Shown here: positions 24,787 through 34,531 of the stretch, in pieces
Layout: each line of letters starts with the position of its first letter
Numbering within the stretch: position 1 is the stretch's first letter
Made by a program: the position numbers and the translations under genes
Notes under the pieces: model-generated
Seen by the model: only the letters and a program-made list of their open reading frames with translations
Told to the model about the DNA's origin: nothing
Databases searched by the model: none
Source of the DNA: Oerskovia paurometabola
GTDB lineage: Bacteria > Actinomycetota > Actinomycetes > Actinomycetales > Cellulomonadaceae
Direction of reading: 5' to 3'
Length of the DNA stretch: 64,000 bases
Assembly: GCF_016907365.1 (NCBI RefSeq)
Contig: NZ_JAFBBV010000001.1
Coordinates: forward strand, 620,001 to 684,000

Positions 24787-25560
24787 TCAGACGCGGTCGA
24801 CGAGGTCCGCGATCGAGTCGACGACCTTGCTGGGCCGGAACGGGAACGTGTCGACCTCGTGGAGCTTCGTCGAGCCGGTCATGACGAGGTACGTGTAGAG
24901 CCCGGCCTCGATGCCCGCGACGACGTCGGTGTCCATGCGGTCGCCGATCATCGCGGTCGTCTCGGAGTGCGCGTCGATGCGGTTGAGCGCGGACCGGAAC
25001 ATCATGGGGTTCGGCTTGCCCACGAAGTAGGGCTCCCGCCCGGTCGCGGCGGTGATCATGGCCGCGACGGCACCCGTGGCGGGCAGCGGCCCCTGCTGCG
25101 AGGGGCCGGTCGTGTCCGGGTTGGTGCAGATGAAGCGCGAGCCGCCCAGGATGAGCCGCACGGCCTTGGTGATGGCCTCGAACGAGTAGGTGCGCGTCTC
25201 GCCGAGCACCACGTAGTCGGGGTCGGACTCGGTGAGCGTGTAGCCGGCCTCGTAGAGAGCGGTCGTCAGCCCGGCCTCGCCGATCGCGTAGGCGCTGCCG
25301 CCCGGGACCTGGTCGCTCAGGAACTGGGCGGTGGCCAGCGCGGACGTCCAGATGGACTCCTCGGGCACCTCGATGCCCGAGGTCGCGAGGCGCGCGCGCA
25401 GGTCGCGGGCCGTGAAGATCGAGTTGTTCGTCAGGATGAGGAACGGGCGCTCCTTGTCCCGCAGCGCCCGGATGAACTCGGGGGCGCCGGGGATGGCGTG
25501 GCCCTCGTGGACGAGCACGCCGTCCATGTCGGTGAGCCAGCTCTCGATCACGCGAGGCAT
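24787..25560 (-). CDS. HAD-superfamily phosphatase, NagD-like (HAD-IIA)
   Basis: A 257-residue HAD hydrolase. Motif I is LTDMDGVLVHEGHAI (nucleophile and acid Asp), motif II ILTNNS, motif III GKPNPMMF with the lysine, and motif IV MIGDRMDTDVVAGIEAG. The large C2 cap between motifs II and III marks the NagD/AraL group, which dephosphorylates small sugar or nucleoside phosphates. The ATG overlaps the stop of the upstream DedA gene (TGATG), so the two are coupled. The physiological substrate is not known. Confidence 0.9.
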   Translation of the reverse strand: MPRVIESWLTDMDGVLVHEGHAIPGAPEFIRALRDKERPFLILTNNSIFTARDLRARLATSGIEVPEESIWTSALATAQFLSDQVPGGSAYAIGEAGLTTALYEAGYTLTESDPDYVVLGETRTYSFEAITKAVRLILGGSRFICTNPDTTGPSQQGPLPATGAVAAMITAATGREPYFVGKPNPMMFRSALNRIDAHSETTAMIGDRMDTDVVAGIEAGLYTYLVMTGSTKLHEVDTFPFRPSKVVDSIADLVDRV

Positions 25561-26468
25561 CAGTCGTCCTTTCCGGGGGAGTGCTCGACGGCGTCCGTCG
25601 ACTTCTCGGGTCGTGTCACCGGTGCGGTCGTCGCCTCGGTGGGGGGCGCGGCGGGGGCCGCAGCGGCCTCGCCGGTGGTCGACGCGGCAGGCGTCGCGGA
25701 GGCGGCGGCGAGCTCGGAGACGGTCGCGGCGTCCGCGAGGGCACTCGTGCCCTGGGCCTTGACCCGCTGGGACTCCCGGCGGGCGCGCAGGACCTCGATC
25801 ACGACGGGGATCACGGAGACCGCGACGATCAGCACGAGGATGGTCTCGATGTGGTCGTTGACGAACTGCACGTTGCCGAGCCAGTACCCGAGCAGCGTCA
25901 CGCCGACGCCCCAGACGAACGCGCCGATGAGGTTGTAGACCACGAACGTGCGGTAGCGCATGCCGCTCATGCCGGCGGCGACGGGCGCGAAGGTCCGCAG
26001 GAAGGGGACGAAGCGCGCGAGGATGACGGTGCGACCGCCGAAGCGCTCGAAGTAGTCGTGCGCCTGGTCGATGTACTTGGTCTTCAGGACGCGGGCGTCG
26101 GGCTTAAACAGCCGCGGACCGATCTTGTTACCGATCAGGTACGCGAGCTGGTCCCCGAGGAACGCGGCGGCGAAGATCATGCCGCACACGAGCCAGATCG
26201 ACAGGTTCAGCTCGTCCTGCGCGACCAGGAGGCCCGCGGTGAAGAGCAGCGAGTCGCCGGGCAGGAACGGGAACAGCAGGCCGGTCTCGATGAAGACCAC
26301 GGCGACGATGCCGAACACCGCGTAGACGCCGAAGCGCTCGATGAACCCGCTGATCATGTTCCGCGCGTCGAGCCAGTCGGGTCCGAGCGCGACCACGTGG
26401 CTGCCGTCGACGGCGGAGAGTGCGGCCGTGGCATCGGGCAGCGCGGACGTGAGCAGGTCGGTGAGCAC
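25560..26468 (-). CDS. DedA family membrane protein
   Basis: A 302-residue polytopic protein. The DedA/SNARE-associated core lies at about 40-215 with the motifs FIETGLLFPFLPGDSLLF, GDQLAYLIGNKIG, ARFVPFLRTFAPVAAGMSGM and a Gly-rich ending helix. A disordered Ala/Pro/Thr-rich tail of about 75 residues follows. DedA proteins move lipids across the membrane and affect membrane potential. The GTG start lies 6 bases after a TACGCT -10 element, so the message is probably leaderless. It is coupled to the NagD-like phosphatase. Confidence 0.92.
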   Translation of the reverse strand: MLTDLLTSALPDATAALSAVDGSHVVALGPDWLDARNMISGFIERFGVYAVFGIVAVVFIETGLLFPFLPGDSLLFTAGLLVAQDELNLSIWLVCGMIFAAAFLGDQLAYLIGNKIGPRLFKPDARVLKTKYIDQAHDYFERFGGRTVILARFVPFLRTFAPVAAGMSGMRYRTFVVYNLIGAFVWGVGVTLLGYWLGNVQFVNDHIETILVLIVAVSVIPVVIEVLRARRESQRVKAQGTSALADAATVSELAAASATPAASTTGEAAAAPAAPPTEATTAPVTRPEKSTDAVEHSPGKDD

Positions 26469-26474
26469 GCACCC

Positions 26475-26480
26475 AGCGTA
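26475..26480 (-). promoter_or_regulatory. -10 element of leaderless dedA gene
   Basis: TACGCT on the minus strand, 6 bases before the GTG at 26468. Confidence 0.5.
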
Positions 26481-26613
26481 GTGGGCGCGCCGTCGGGCCT
26501 TCCCTGGGCGGCGTGGCGCGAAGGTGAACGTCGTGGGTGGATCGCACGTCTTCGGTGCCGTGGCCGCCCGCCCGGCGCGTCACGAGCGGGACCGTGACCC
26601 GAGCGGGAGCAGC

Positions 26614-26619
26614 GACAAT
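26614..26619 (+). promoter_or_regulatory. -10 element of leaderless RNA methyltransferase gene
   Basis: GACAAT, 6 bases before the GTG at 26626, with no ribosome site between. Confidence 0.45.
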
Positions 26620-26625
26620 GGGACG

Positions 26626-27318
26626 GTGACCGCCCGCCCTGAACAGCCGCAGCCCGACGATCCGACCCCCCGCGGCGAGGACGAGGTCGAGGTGGGTGTC
26701 GGTCCCTGGCCCGGGGGCAGGGCGGCGTGGCCGACCGACCCGCGCTACGACGCCGAGCTCCTGGAGCACGGCGACCGCCGCAACGTCGTGGACGCGTACC
26801 GCTACTGGACGGTCGAGGCGGTCGTCGCGGACATGGACGCGCGAAGGCCGCGCGACCGGCGTCTGCACGTCGCGATCGAGAACTGGGGCCACGACCTCAA
26901 CATCGGCTCGGTCGTGCGCACCGCGAACGCGTTCAACGCGGCCGGGGTGCACATCGTGGGGCGGCGCCGCTGGAACCGTCGCGGTGCGATGGTCACCGAC
27001 CGCTACCAGCACGTGAGCCACCACCCGCAGGTCGAGGACCTGCTGGCCTGGGCCGCGGAGCAGCACGACGGGGCGGGCATCCCCGTCATCGGGATCGACA
27101 ACGTCCCCGGCTCGGTCCCCCTCGAGGGGTACGTGTTCCCGCCCGAGTGCGTGCTGCTGTTCGGCCAGGAGAGCACGGGGCTGACGGCCCAGGCGCGGGC
27201 GGCGAGCCGCGACGTCCTGCACATCACGCAGCACGGCTCGACGCGGTCGATCAACGCGGGCGCCGCGGCGGCGATCGCGATGCACGCATGGGTCACGCAG
27301 CACCTCACGACCCCCTGA
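26626..27318 (+). CDS. SpoU/TrmH-family RNA 2'-O-methyltransferase
   Basis: A 230-residue SPOUT methyltransferase. Motif 1 is ENWGHDLNIGSVVRTANAF (Asn and Arg of the ribose site), motif 2 is VLLFGQESTGLTA and motif 3 is TQHGSTRSINAGAAAAIAMHAW, the trefoil knot that binds S-adenosylmethionine. The first about 60 residues are acidic and not conserved. It would methylate a ribose in tRNA or rRNA; the target nucleotide cannot be told. The GTG start lies 6 bases after GACAAT, so the message looks leaderless. Confidence 0.9.
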   Translation: MTARPEQPQPDDPTPRGEDEVEVGVGPWPGGRAAWPTDPRYDAELLEHGDRRNVVDAYRYWTVEAVVADMDARRPRDRRLHVAIENWGHDLNIGSVVRTANAFNAAGVHIVGRRRWNRRGAMVTDRYQHVSHHPQVEDLLAWAAEQHDGAGIPVIGIDNVPGSVPLEGYVFPPECVLLFGQESTGLTAQARAASRDVLHITQHGSTRSINAGAAAAIAMHAWVTQHLTTP

Positions 27319-27488
27319 CGGGTAGGCCCCGCAGCCCGCTCCGTGAGACGTCCCAACCCGTGGTGACGAGCGTCCACCTGAGGGACGGGCGACACCCCCG
27401 GTAGGGATCCATGACAAAATCATGGGGATAACAGGGCGCGCGGCAGTGTCGTCGGCACCCACCTCCTTCCGTCATTGGAGTTCTGCAG

Positions 27489-28511
<1,023 letters not shown>

Positions 28512-28572
28512 ACCTGGTGACCCGCCCACCAGGGCGGTGACCCCGGCGGGGACGTCCCGCCACCTGGAGTGC

Positions 28573-28609
28573 CAGCAGGCCCCGGTCCGTCACGGACCGG
28601 GGCCTGCTG
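28573..28609 (+). terminator. terminator after fbaA
   Basis: A 17-bp perfect palindromic stem (28573-28589 with 28593-28609), loop TCA, located 62 bases after the stop codon. Confidence 0.85.
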
Positions 28610-28714
28610 CGTGCTCTCGGGAGCCTGGGGTGGTGGACGCCCGACGGCGGGGCGGCCCACGTCAGCCGACGCCCGACGGCGGAGCGCACCGACGGCGGTG
28701 CGCCCGGCCCGGCG

Positions 28715-29170
28715 TCAGCGGTCGGTGCGCGGCAGGCGACGACTGCCGTTGAGGTGCGTGACGCCGTCGGGCAGGTCGAAGCCCGGGTCCTCGTCGACGA
28801 TGTCGAGCATGTCGCCGATGCGCGTGACCTCCAGCAGGAACCGCACCGTCGGCGGGGCGCGCAGCACCCGGACCCGGTGCGGCCCGCGGGTCGCGAGCCG
28901 GGCGAGGAAGGCCACGCCCGAGGAGTCCATGAAGGTCACGTGATGGGCGTCGATCTCGACGGGCAGACCCGTGGCCTCCGCGTCGGCCGTGGCGTCCAGG
29001 AGGTCGGCGCCGAGATCGGCGTCGATCTCTCCCGACAGCACGATGCGTGCTCGGGTCGCCCCGACGATGACGTGGACGCTCGCAGGATCGGCCTGGTCCG
29101 TGACGACGCCGCTCGCCCCGAGTTCGGGGTCCTCGGGCTCGCTACCAGCCGTGGTGTTACCGTCGCGCAC
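28715..29170 (-). CDS. STAS-domain anti-sigma factor antagonist (first copy)
   Basis: A 151-residue SpoIIAA-like protein. The STAS domain spans about residues 30-135, with the phosphorylatable serine in VTFMDSSGVAFLARL. The unphosphorylated form would bind a partner anti-sigma kinase. The GTG start was chosen for its GGGAGGAG site; a TTG at 29221 in the same frame overlaps a TAGATT promoter element and is unlikely. It is divergent from the PP2C phosphatase at 29285, which may dephosphorylate it. Confidence 0.85.
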   Translation of the reverse strand: MRDGNTTAGSEPEDPELGASGVVTDQADPASVHVIVGATRARIVLSGEIDADLGADLLDATADAEATGLPVEIDAHHVTFMDSSGVAFLARLATRGPHRVRVLRAPPTVRFLLEVTRIGDMLDIVDEDPGFDLPDGVTHLNGSRRLPRTDR

Positions 29171-29284
29171 GTTGCTCCTCCCAGCGTGGACCGGACCCGC
29201 ACAGGTCTCGGAGATCACCAATCTACGGTTGAATGTCCACTCGGGACAGTAACGCGCTCACGGCAGTGTCGTTCGGAGGTGGAA

Positions 29285-31636
29285 ATGGTCGGCTCGTCGA
29301 GCCTGGGTCTGGGCTCATGGGGCCACGTTCCGCGTGCCGGAGGAGCGTCGCTGCCGCAGGGCGCGGAGGAGCTTCTCGCGCGCGCCGTGCAGCGTGCGGG
29401 GATCGCCGCCTTCCTGCTGGGGCCGGCCTCGGGGGGCATGCCCGTGCTGTGGGTCAACGACGCGTTCAGCCGGCTCACGGGCTACGCGACCGACGAGGTC
29501 GTCGGGCGTCGCCCGCAGTTCCTGTCGGACCTGCTCGCGGACCAGTCGGAGGCCGAGCCCTTCCGGGCGGGGGTGCTCGAGGGCCGCGAGGTCAGGCGGA
29601 CGGTGCAGCACGAGCGGCACGACGGGTCGATGATCTGGGTGCAGCTCACGCTCGCGCCCGTCGACGAGTCCGGGGGCGAGGTCGGCCACTGGGCAGGCTC
29701 GATGGTCGACGTCACCGAGTACGTCGACCGGTCGGCGGCCCAGCTCGCGTCGCTCGAGCTCGAACGCCGCAAGCGTGCCGGTCTGGCGATCATCACCGAG
29801 ACCTCGGACCTGCTCAACGACCTGGACTACCCACTCGCTCTGCGGGAGATCTGCGACGTCCTCGAGGGCGCGCTCGTGGAGTGGGCCGGCTTCTACATGA
29901 ACGACGACGGCCTGCGGTTCGCCGAGGGCATCGACACCACGACGCCGCCGAGCGGGCGCGGGCAGCGCCACGGTCGGTACATCGCGGACGGCGCCGGCAT
30001 CGTCGAGGGCGCCATGGGGCAGACCGACGCGCTCGGCGACGCCACGGGCCCGGCGCTCCTGGTCCCGGGGACCGTGATCGACCTGCAGGACACCGTGCAG
30101 GACCTGCTCGACGGGCGGATCGACGGCCCGGTGCGGCTCGACCTGTCGGCCGAGTACCCGCAGTGGTCGGCGTCGGGCTGGTTGAGCCGCGACGTCCGCC
30201 AGCGCACCTCCACGCTCGCGGGCGCGCCACGCGAGGTCCTGCTCCACGCGATCGCGGGCCGACGGCGCGTCCTGGGGCTGCTGGCGACGAGCGGTCTACC
30301 GGCCTCCCCTGCGACGGCGACGGACCCGGAGAGTGCCGACGCGGTCCTGCGCACGCTCGCACGGCGCGCCGGCCTGGCGATCGACAACGTGCGTCTCTAC
30401 GCCCGTGAGCACCGGCTCGCGGAGACCCTGCAGCGCGCGATGCTGCCCGAGCAGGCCGACGTCACGGGGCTCGACGTCTGGACGTACTACGCGCCCAACT
30501 CCGAGCACGCCCAGGTGGGCGGCGACTGGTACGACGTCCTGCAGATCACGCCCGACGTCGTCGGGCTCGTGATCGGGGACGTGGTGGGGCACGACGTCGA
30601 GGCCGCTGCCGCCATGGGGCAGCTCCGGTCGGTCGTGCGGTCCTACGCGTACGAGCTCACGACCCCCGGGCCCGTCCTGGAGCGCGTGGACCAGCTCGTG
30701 GTCGGCATGCGTATCCCGCGGTCTGCGAGCCTCGTGTACGCGTCGCTCGTACGGCACGGCGAGCAGCCGTCGGACGAGGACAGGTCCGACGAGCCCGGCG
30801 AGGACGCCTCCGGGGCCGATGACGGGGGCGCGGGGGACCTGCAGCGCTGGACGATCGAGTACTCGCGGGCGGGGCACCTGCCGCCCCTGCTGCTCCGGGA
30901 CGGCGAGGTCACGCAGCTCAACGAGGCCGGGGGCTCGCTCGTCGGTTTCGGGGTGGGGACGCGCGCGACAGGACGGGCCGAGCTGGTCCCGGGCGACGTC
31001 CTGCTCTTCTACACCGACGGTCTGATCGAGCGCCGGGACCGCGCGCTGCGCGTCGGCCTCGACGCCCTGGTCGAGGCGACCCGTGCGATCACCGCGATCG
31101 ACTCCGCGGGGATCGGCGAGGAGCTCCTGTCGCGCCTCGCGGACGCCCCCGAGGACGACGTCGCGCTCGTCGTCGTCCGGGTCCCGGACCCCGTGACCGA
31201 CCCCGTGACCTCGGCCCTGAGCCCGCGGAGCCGGCGCTGGCTCCTGCCGAGCGAGCCCGCGTCGATCGGACGGGCGCGGCACGCGGTCCTGCGCACCTGT
31301 CAGGCGTGGGACCTCGGCGACAGCGCCAACGCCGAGCTGGTGGTGTCCGAGCTCGTCGCGAACGGTGTCCTGCACGGGTGGGGGCACCTCGCGCTGCGGC
31401 TCTTCGACACCGGGGACGGTCTGCGCGTGGAGGTCGAGGACTCGAACCCTGCGCCGCCCGTGTCGACCGACGGGCACGTGCACCGCATGGGCGGGTTCGG
31501 GATGCAGATCGTCGAGCGCCTCGCGGACTGGGGCTGGCGGCCGGCCGGCTCGGGCAAGCTCGTGTGGGCCCGGATCCGACCAGCCAGCGAGCGCGCCGAG
31601 CGTGCCGAGCGGGCAGCGAGGTCCGAGGAGGGCTGA
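29285..31636 (+). CDS. PAS-GAF-PP2C phosphatase with C-terminal HATPase (RsbU/SpoIIE-like switch protein)
   Basis: A 783-residue cytosolic signalling protein. Order: PAS domain (about 35-150, VNDAFSRLTGYATDEVVGR), GAF-like domain (about 165-375), PP2C-type SpoIIE phosphatase (about 380-640; ETLQRAMLPEQ, GGDWYDVL, GDVVGHDVEAAA, YSRAGHLPPLLL, LLFYTDGLIERRD, DDVALVVVRV) and an RsbW-like HATPase (about 652-772; NAELVVSELVANGVLHG, GFGMQIVERLADWGW). An acidic insertion (about 492-520) interrupts the phosphatase. The protein thus carries both the antagonist phosphatase and an anti-sigma-like kinase fold. STAS genes flank it on both sides. The ATG has a GGAGGTGG site. Confidence 0.92.
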   Translation: MVGSSSLGLGSWGHVPRAGGASLPQGAEELLARAVQRAGIAAFLLGPASGGMPVLWVNDAFSRLTGYATDEVVGRRPQFLSDLLADQSEAEPFRAGVLEGREVRRTVQHERHDGSMIWVQLTLAPVDESGGEVGHWAGSMVDVTEYVDRSAAQLASLELERRKRAGLAIITETSDLLNDLDYPLALREICDVLEGALVEWAGFYMNDDGLRFAEGIDTTTPPSGRGQRHGRYIADGAGIVEGAMGQTDALGDATGPALLVPGTVIDLQDTVQDLLDGRIDGPVRLDLSAEYPQWSASGWLSRDVRQRTSTLAGAPREVLLHAIAGRRRVLGLLATSGLPASPATATDPESADAVLRTLARRAGLAIDNVRLYAREHRLAETLQRAMLPEQADVTGLDVWTYYAPNSEHAQVGGDWYDVLQITPDVVGLVIGDVVGHDVEAAAAMGQLRSVVRSYAYELTTPGPVLERVDQLVVGMRIPRSASLVYASLVRHGEQPSDEDRSDEPGEDASGADDGGAGDLQRWTIEYSRAGHLPPLLLRDGEVTQLNEAGGSLVGFGVGTRATGRAELVPGDVLLFYTDGLIERRDRALRVGLDALVEATRAITAIDSAGIGEELLSRLADAPEDDVALVVVRVPDPVTDPVTSALSPRSRRWLLPSEPASIGRARHAVLRTCQAWDLGDSANAELVVSELVANGVLHGWGHLALRLFDTGDGLRVEVEDSNPAPPVSTDGHVHRMGGFGMQIVERLADWGWRPAGSGKLVWARIRPASERAERAERAARSEEG

Positions 31637-31683
31637 GCGGCCCGGGGAGGGCCAGACGGCCCGAGGGGGCCGTGTCCGGCGCG

Positions 31684-32022
31684 TCAGGCGCTGGCGCTCA
31701 CGGGCGGGTCGCACCGGTGGTCCGCGTCGATGCGGAACAGGTCGAGCGCACCGCACACCTCGAGGACGAACAGGTCCCGGTCGTCGCAGCCACGAAGCAC
31801 GGTCGCCCCGCCACGCTTGCGGCCGGAGTCTGCGAGCGAGATGAGGAAGGCTGCGCCGGTCGAGTCCATGAAGGTCACACGGCACATGTCGATCACGAGG
31901 AGCTGGCGGCGCAACCCGACGACGCGGGCCGCGATCTCCGGGAACTGGTCGCGTTCCGCGAGATCGAGGTCCCCGGCGATGACGAGCGTGGTCGTCGCGG
32001 GGGACGTGGAGATCTCGATCAT
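31684..32022 (-). CDS. STAS-domain anti-sigma factor antagonist (second copy)
   Basis: A 112-residue SpoIIAA/RsbV-like protein that is almost entirely STAS domain. It contains LVIAGDLDLAERDQF and the phosphorylation-site loop CRVTFMDSTGAAFLISL. The C-terminus has two Cys residues. The ATG of MIEISTS lies 7 bases after a TAGAGT -10 element (leaderless); an ATG six bases upstream is too close to that element. It converges on the PP2C gene and is probably one of its substrates. Confidence 0.87.
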   Translation of the reverse strand: MIEISTSPATTTLVIAGDLDLAERDQFPEIAARVVGLRRQLLVIDMCRVTFMDSTGAAFLISLADSGRKRGGATVLRGCDDRDLFVLEVCGALDLFRIDADHRCDPPVSASA

Positions 32023-32029
32023 GCTCATG

Positions 32030-32035
32030 ACTCTA
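32030..32035 (-). promoter_or_regulatory. -10 element of leaderless STAS gene
   Basis: TAGAGT on the minus strand, 7 bases before the ATG at 32022. This spacing decides between two nearby ATGs. Confidence 0.55.
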
Positions 32036-32079
32036 GGGTGCGGGGCGTCTCGTTGCACATGCGCTCGTCAGGAGCCTGC

Positions 32080-32085
32080 GAGAAT
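32080..32085 (+). promoter_or_regulatory. -10 element of leaderless DUF3151 gene
   Basis: GAGAAT, 6 bases before the ATG at 32092. Confidence 0.45.
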
Positions 32086-32091
32086 CGCTGG

Positions 32092-32532
32092 ATGTCTCAC
32101 GCACCCACGCACCGCAACCTCCTCGACGGGCCTGCGCCCGTCCGCCTCCCGGCCGAGCCGGACGTCGACGCGGCGATCGCCCGGGGGGACGACGCGTTCG
32201 CCCTGGCGAGCGCGTTCCCGGCCTCGTCGCTCCCGTGGGCCCTCCTCGCGGAGGCCACGCTGCGCGACGGCGACGAGCACGCGGCCGTCACGGCCTACGC
32301 GTTCGCCCGCACGGGCTACCACCGGGGGCTCGACGCGCTGCGTCGCGCCGGGTGGCGCGGTCAGGGGCCGATCCCGGCCGACCACGTGCCGAACCAGGGC
32401 TTCCTGCGGGCGCTCCTGGCGCTCTCGCGCGCGGCGTCGCTCATTGGTGAGGACGGCGAGGCCGAGCGCTGCGCCCAGTTCCTCGTCGACTCGGGCACGT
32501 CGGCCGAGGAGGTCGCGGCGCTCGCGGGCTGA
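32092..32532 (+). CDS. DUF3151 family protein
   Basis: A 146-residue actinobacterial conserved protein. It begins NLLDGPAPVRLPAEPDVDAAI, then LPWALLAEATL, AYAFARTGYHRGLDALRRAGWRGQGPIP and NQGFLRALLALSRAASLIGE. These TPR-like helices are typical of DUF3151, a family usually encoded close to fba or purA in actinobacteria, as here. Function unknown. It appears leaderless and is followed by a strong stem-loop before purA. Confidence 0.88.
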   Translation: MSHAPTHRNLLDGPAPVRLPAEPDVDAAIARGDDAFALASAFPASSLPWALLAEATLRDGDEHAAVTAYAFARTGYHRGLDALRRAGWRGQGPIPADHVPNQGFLRALLALSRAASLIGEDGEAERCAQFLVDSGTSAEEVAALAG

Positions 32533-32870
32533 CGTCCGCGCAGGGTCACCGCGCGCCGGCGCCGGTGCGCCCTCCCGCCGCCCGACGACGCCGCGCGCGC
32601 TGCGTCGTCGGGCGGCGGTGAGCCCCCACGGTGGGCCGAGGGGCTTTCCGAGGTCAATGGCGGGTAAACTCGTCCAGGCTTCCGGGTGACTGCCGCCCGG
32701 ACGCGCCTCGGGCCCGCGCAGGACCCGTCGGCGGCACGCGCCGTACGTCGATCTCCGGTCGATGGTGCGCGACGCGGTCGTTCGCCGACCGGACAGTCCT
32801 GACGTACGTGCCGGTCGGTGCCGGTCCGTGACCTGGTCCGAGGAACAGGCAGTCTGAAAGTGGGGAATCC
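32533..32870 (+). promoter_or_regulatory. intergenic region with terminator and purA promoter
   Basis: This 338-base gap has no gene. It holds a terminator (32575-32618) and GGGTAAACT (32662-32670), whose TAAACT is a good -10. Transcription from about 32677 would give a leader of about 190 bases before purA. The same GGGTAAACT occurs before purS at 47939-47947. No known purine riboswitch fold is recognisable. Confidence 0.45.
32575..32618 (+). terminator. terminator after DUF3151 gene
   Basis: A 17-bp perfect stem (32575-32591 with 32602-32618) and a 10-base GC loop, 43 bases after the stop. Confidence 0.8.
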
Positions 32871-34157
32871 ATGCCAGGCGTGGTGCTCATCGGTGCCCAG
32901 TGGGGCGACGAAGGCAAGGGCAAGGCGACCGACCTCCTCGGGTCGCGGGTCGACTACGTGGTCAAGTTCAACGGCGGCAACAACGCCGGGCACACGGTCG
33001 TCATCGGCGACGAGAAGTACGCCCTGCACCTGCTGCCCTCCGGCATCCTGTCGCCCGGGGTCACCCCGGTCATCGCGAACGGTGTCGTCGTCGACATCGA
33101 GGTCCTCTTCCAGGAGCTCGACGACCTGATCTCGCGCGGGGTGGACGTCTCGCGCCTCCTGGTCTCCGGGAGCGCGCACGTCATCACCGGGTACCACCGC
33201 ACCATGGACAAGGTCAGCGAGCGCTTCCTGGGCAAGCGCCGCATCGGGACGACCGGGCGCGGGATCGGGCCGGCGTACGCCGACAAGATCAACCGCGTGG
33301 GCATCCGCATGTGGGACCTGTTCGACGAGAAGATCCTCGCGGAGAAGATCGAGGGCTCGCTCGACCAGAAGAACCACCTGCTGGTCAAGGTCTACAACCG
33401 GCGCGCGATCACGGTCGACGAGACCGTCGAGGAGCTGCTGGCGTACGCGGACCGCGTCAAGCCGATGGTCGCGGACACGTCGCTGATCCTCAACCAGGCG
33501 CTCGACGCGGGCAAGAACGTCCTGTTCGAGGGCGGCCAGGCCACGATGCTCGACGTCGACCACGGCACCTACCCGTTCGTGACGTCGTCCAACGCGACGG
33601 CCGGCGGCGCGCTGACCGGCTCGGGCGTGGGCCCCACGAAGATCTCGTCGGTCATCGGCGTCATCAAGGCGTACACGACCCGTGTCGGCGAGGGCCCCTT
33701 CCCCACGGAGCTCTTCGACGAGATGGGCGAGTACCTGCTCAAGGCAGGTGGCGAGTACGGCGTCACCACGGGTCGCGCGCGCCGCTGCGGCTGGTACGAC
33801 TCGGTGATCGCCCGGTACTCGAGCCGCATCAACGGCATCACGGACCTGGTGGTGACCAAGCTCGACATCCTCACGGGCATCCCCAAGATCCCGGTCTGCG
33901 TTGCCTACGACGTGGACGGCGTCCGCTACGACGAGATGCCCACGGACCAGACGGCGTTCCACCACGCCACGCCGATCTACGCCGAGTTCGACGGCTGGAC
34001 CGAGGACATCTCGGGCTGCCGGTCGTTCGAGGACCTGCCGGCCAACGCCCAGGCGTACGTGCGGTCGCTCGAGGAGCTCTCGGGAGCCCGGGTCTCGGCG
34101 ATCGGCGTGGGGCCGTCGCGCGACGCGATCATCCCGCTCCACGACCTGCTGCACTGA
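32871..34157 (+). CDS. purA: Adenylosuccinate synthetase
   Basis: A 428-residue enzyme that joins IMP and aspartate with GTP, the first step to AMP. It has the P-loop-like [16 protein letters not shown] (residues 8-23), [28 protein letters not shown], the [23 protein letters not shown] stretch and [12 protein letters not shown], all invariant in PurA. The ATG follows a weak GTGGGGA site. It begins a run of plus-strand pur genes, but the next one (purD) is separated from it by a four-gene surface-protein cassette. Confidence 0.97.
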   Translation: MPGVVLIGAQWGDEGKGKATDLLGSRVDYVVKFNGGNNAGHTVVIGDEKYALHLLPSGILSPGVTPVIANGVVVDIEVLFQELDDLISRGVDVSRLLVSGSAHVITGYHRTMDKVSERFLGKRRIGTTGRGIGPAYADKINRVGIRMWDLFDEKILAEKIEGSLDQKNHLLVKVYNRRAITVDETVEELLAYADRVKPMVADTSLILNQALDAGKNVLFEGGQATMLDVDHGTYPFVTSSNATAGGALTGSGVGPTKISSVIGVIKAYTTRVGEGPFPTELFDEMGEYLLKAGGEYGVTTGRARRCGWYDSVIARYSSRINGITDLVVTKLDILTGIPKIPVCVAYDVDGVRYDEMPTDQTAFHHATPIYAEFDGWTEDISGCRSFEDLPANAQAYVRSLEELSGARVSAIGVGPSRDAIIPLHDLLH

Positions 34158-34531
34158 GAACTGCCTCGCTGGGACGCTGGTACCGGTCGCCGTCCTCCTC
34201 GACGAGGGGAGGTCCGTCATGACGGACACGTCGACCACGAAGGGCCCCGCGCTCGACCGTCCGATCGGACACGTCGACGCGGGGCCCTTCGGCGTCCCGC
34301 GCCGTAGCGGGTGATCTTCGTCATAACAGCGTGTCAGAAACCGGACAGGACTGCACAAGTCGCCCGGGTAAAGACTGTGCGTGTCTTCACGTCACGTCTC
34401 GTTCTCAGTATGGTATAGGCGTACCAAGAAGCTTCATGCAACGGCGCTTTCTTGGGGTGACCGCAAGGGAACTTCAGGGTGGCGTCGGCTACGTACCGCT
34501 CGCAGCCCTGACCGAGAGAGATGGGTGTTTC
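34158..34531 (+). promoter_or_regulatory. AT-richer intergenic region with purA terminator and promoter of the SipW cassette
   Basis: A 374-base gap. After the purA terminator, composition drops to the lowest GC of the window (about 34320-34450). The best promoter is TTCACG (34386-34391), 17 bases, TATGGT (34409-34414); a second TATAGG overlaps it. Transcription near 34421 would give a leader of about 110 bases. It can fold CCAAGAAGC (34424-34432) against GCTTTCTTGG (34446-34455) with one bulge. The frame upstream of the ATG at 34532 is open but has no coding character. Confidence 0.45.
34239..34290 (+). terminator. terminator after purA
   Basis: A 13-bp stem GAAGGGCCCCGCG (34239-34251) with its complement (34278-34290). 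The loop can pair further through GTCCGATCGGAC. Confidence 0.75.

Noticed and set aside
26469..26625. tRNA or small RNA gene in intergenic regions such as this one
   Set aside because: No cloverleaf, acceptor-stem pairing or known RNA motif was found here or in the other gaps apart from the two riboswitches.
31655..31673. Terminator between the PP2C and second STAS genes
   Set aside because: Only a 7-bp stem with a 4-base loop in a very G-rich stretch; too weak to call when others in the window have 13-28 bp.
34331..34531. An upstream start that would lengthen the TasA-like protein by 67 residues
   Set aside because: The extension covers the AT-rich promoter region and leader hairpin and would bury the signal sequence. 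The ATG at 34532 begins directly with the basic signal start.
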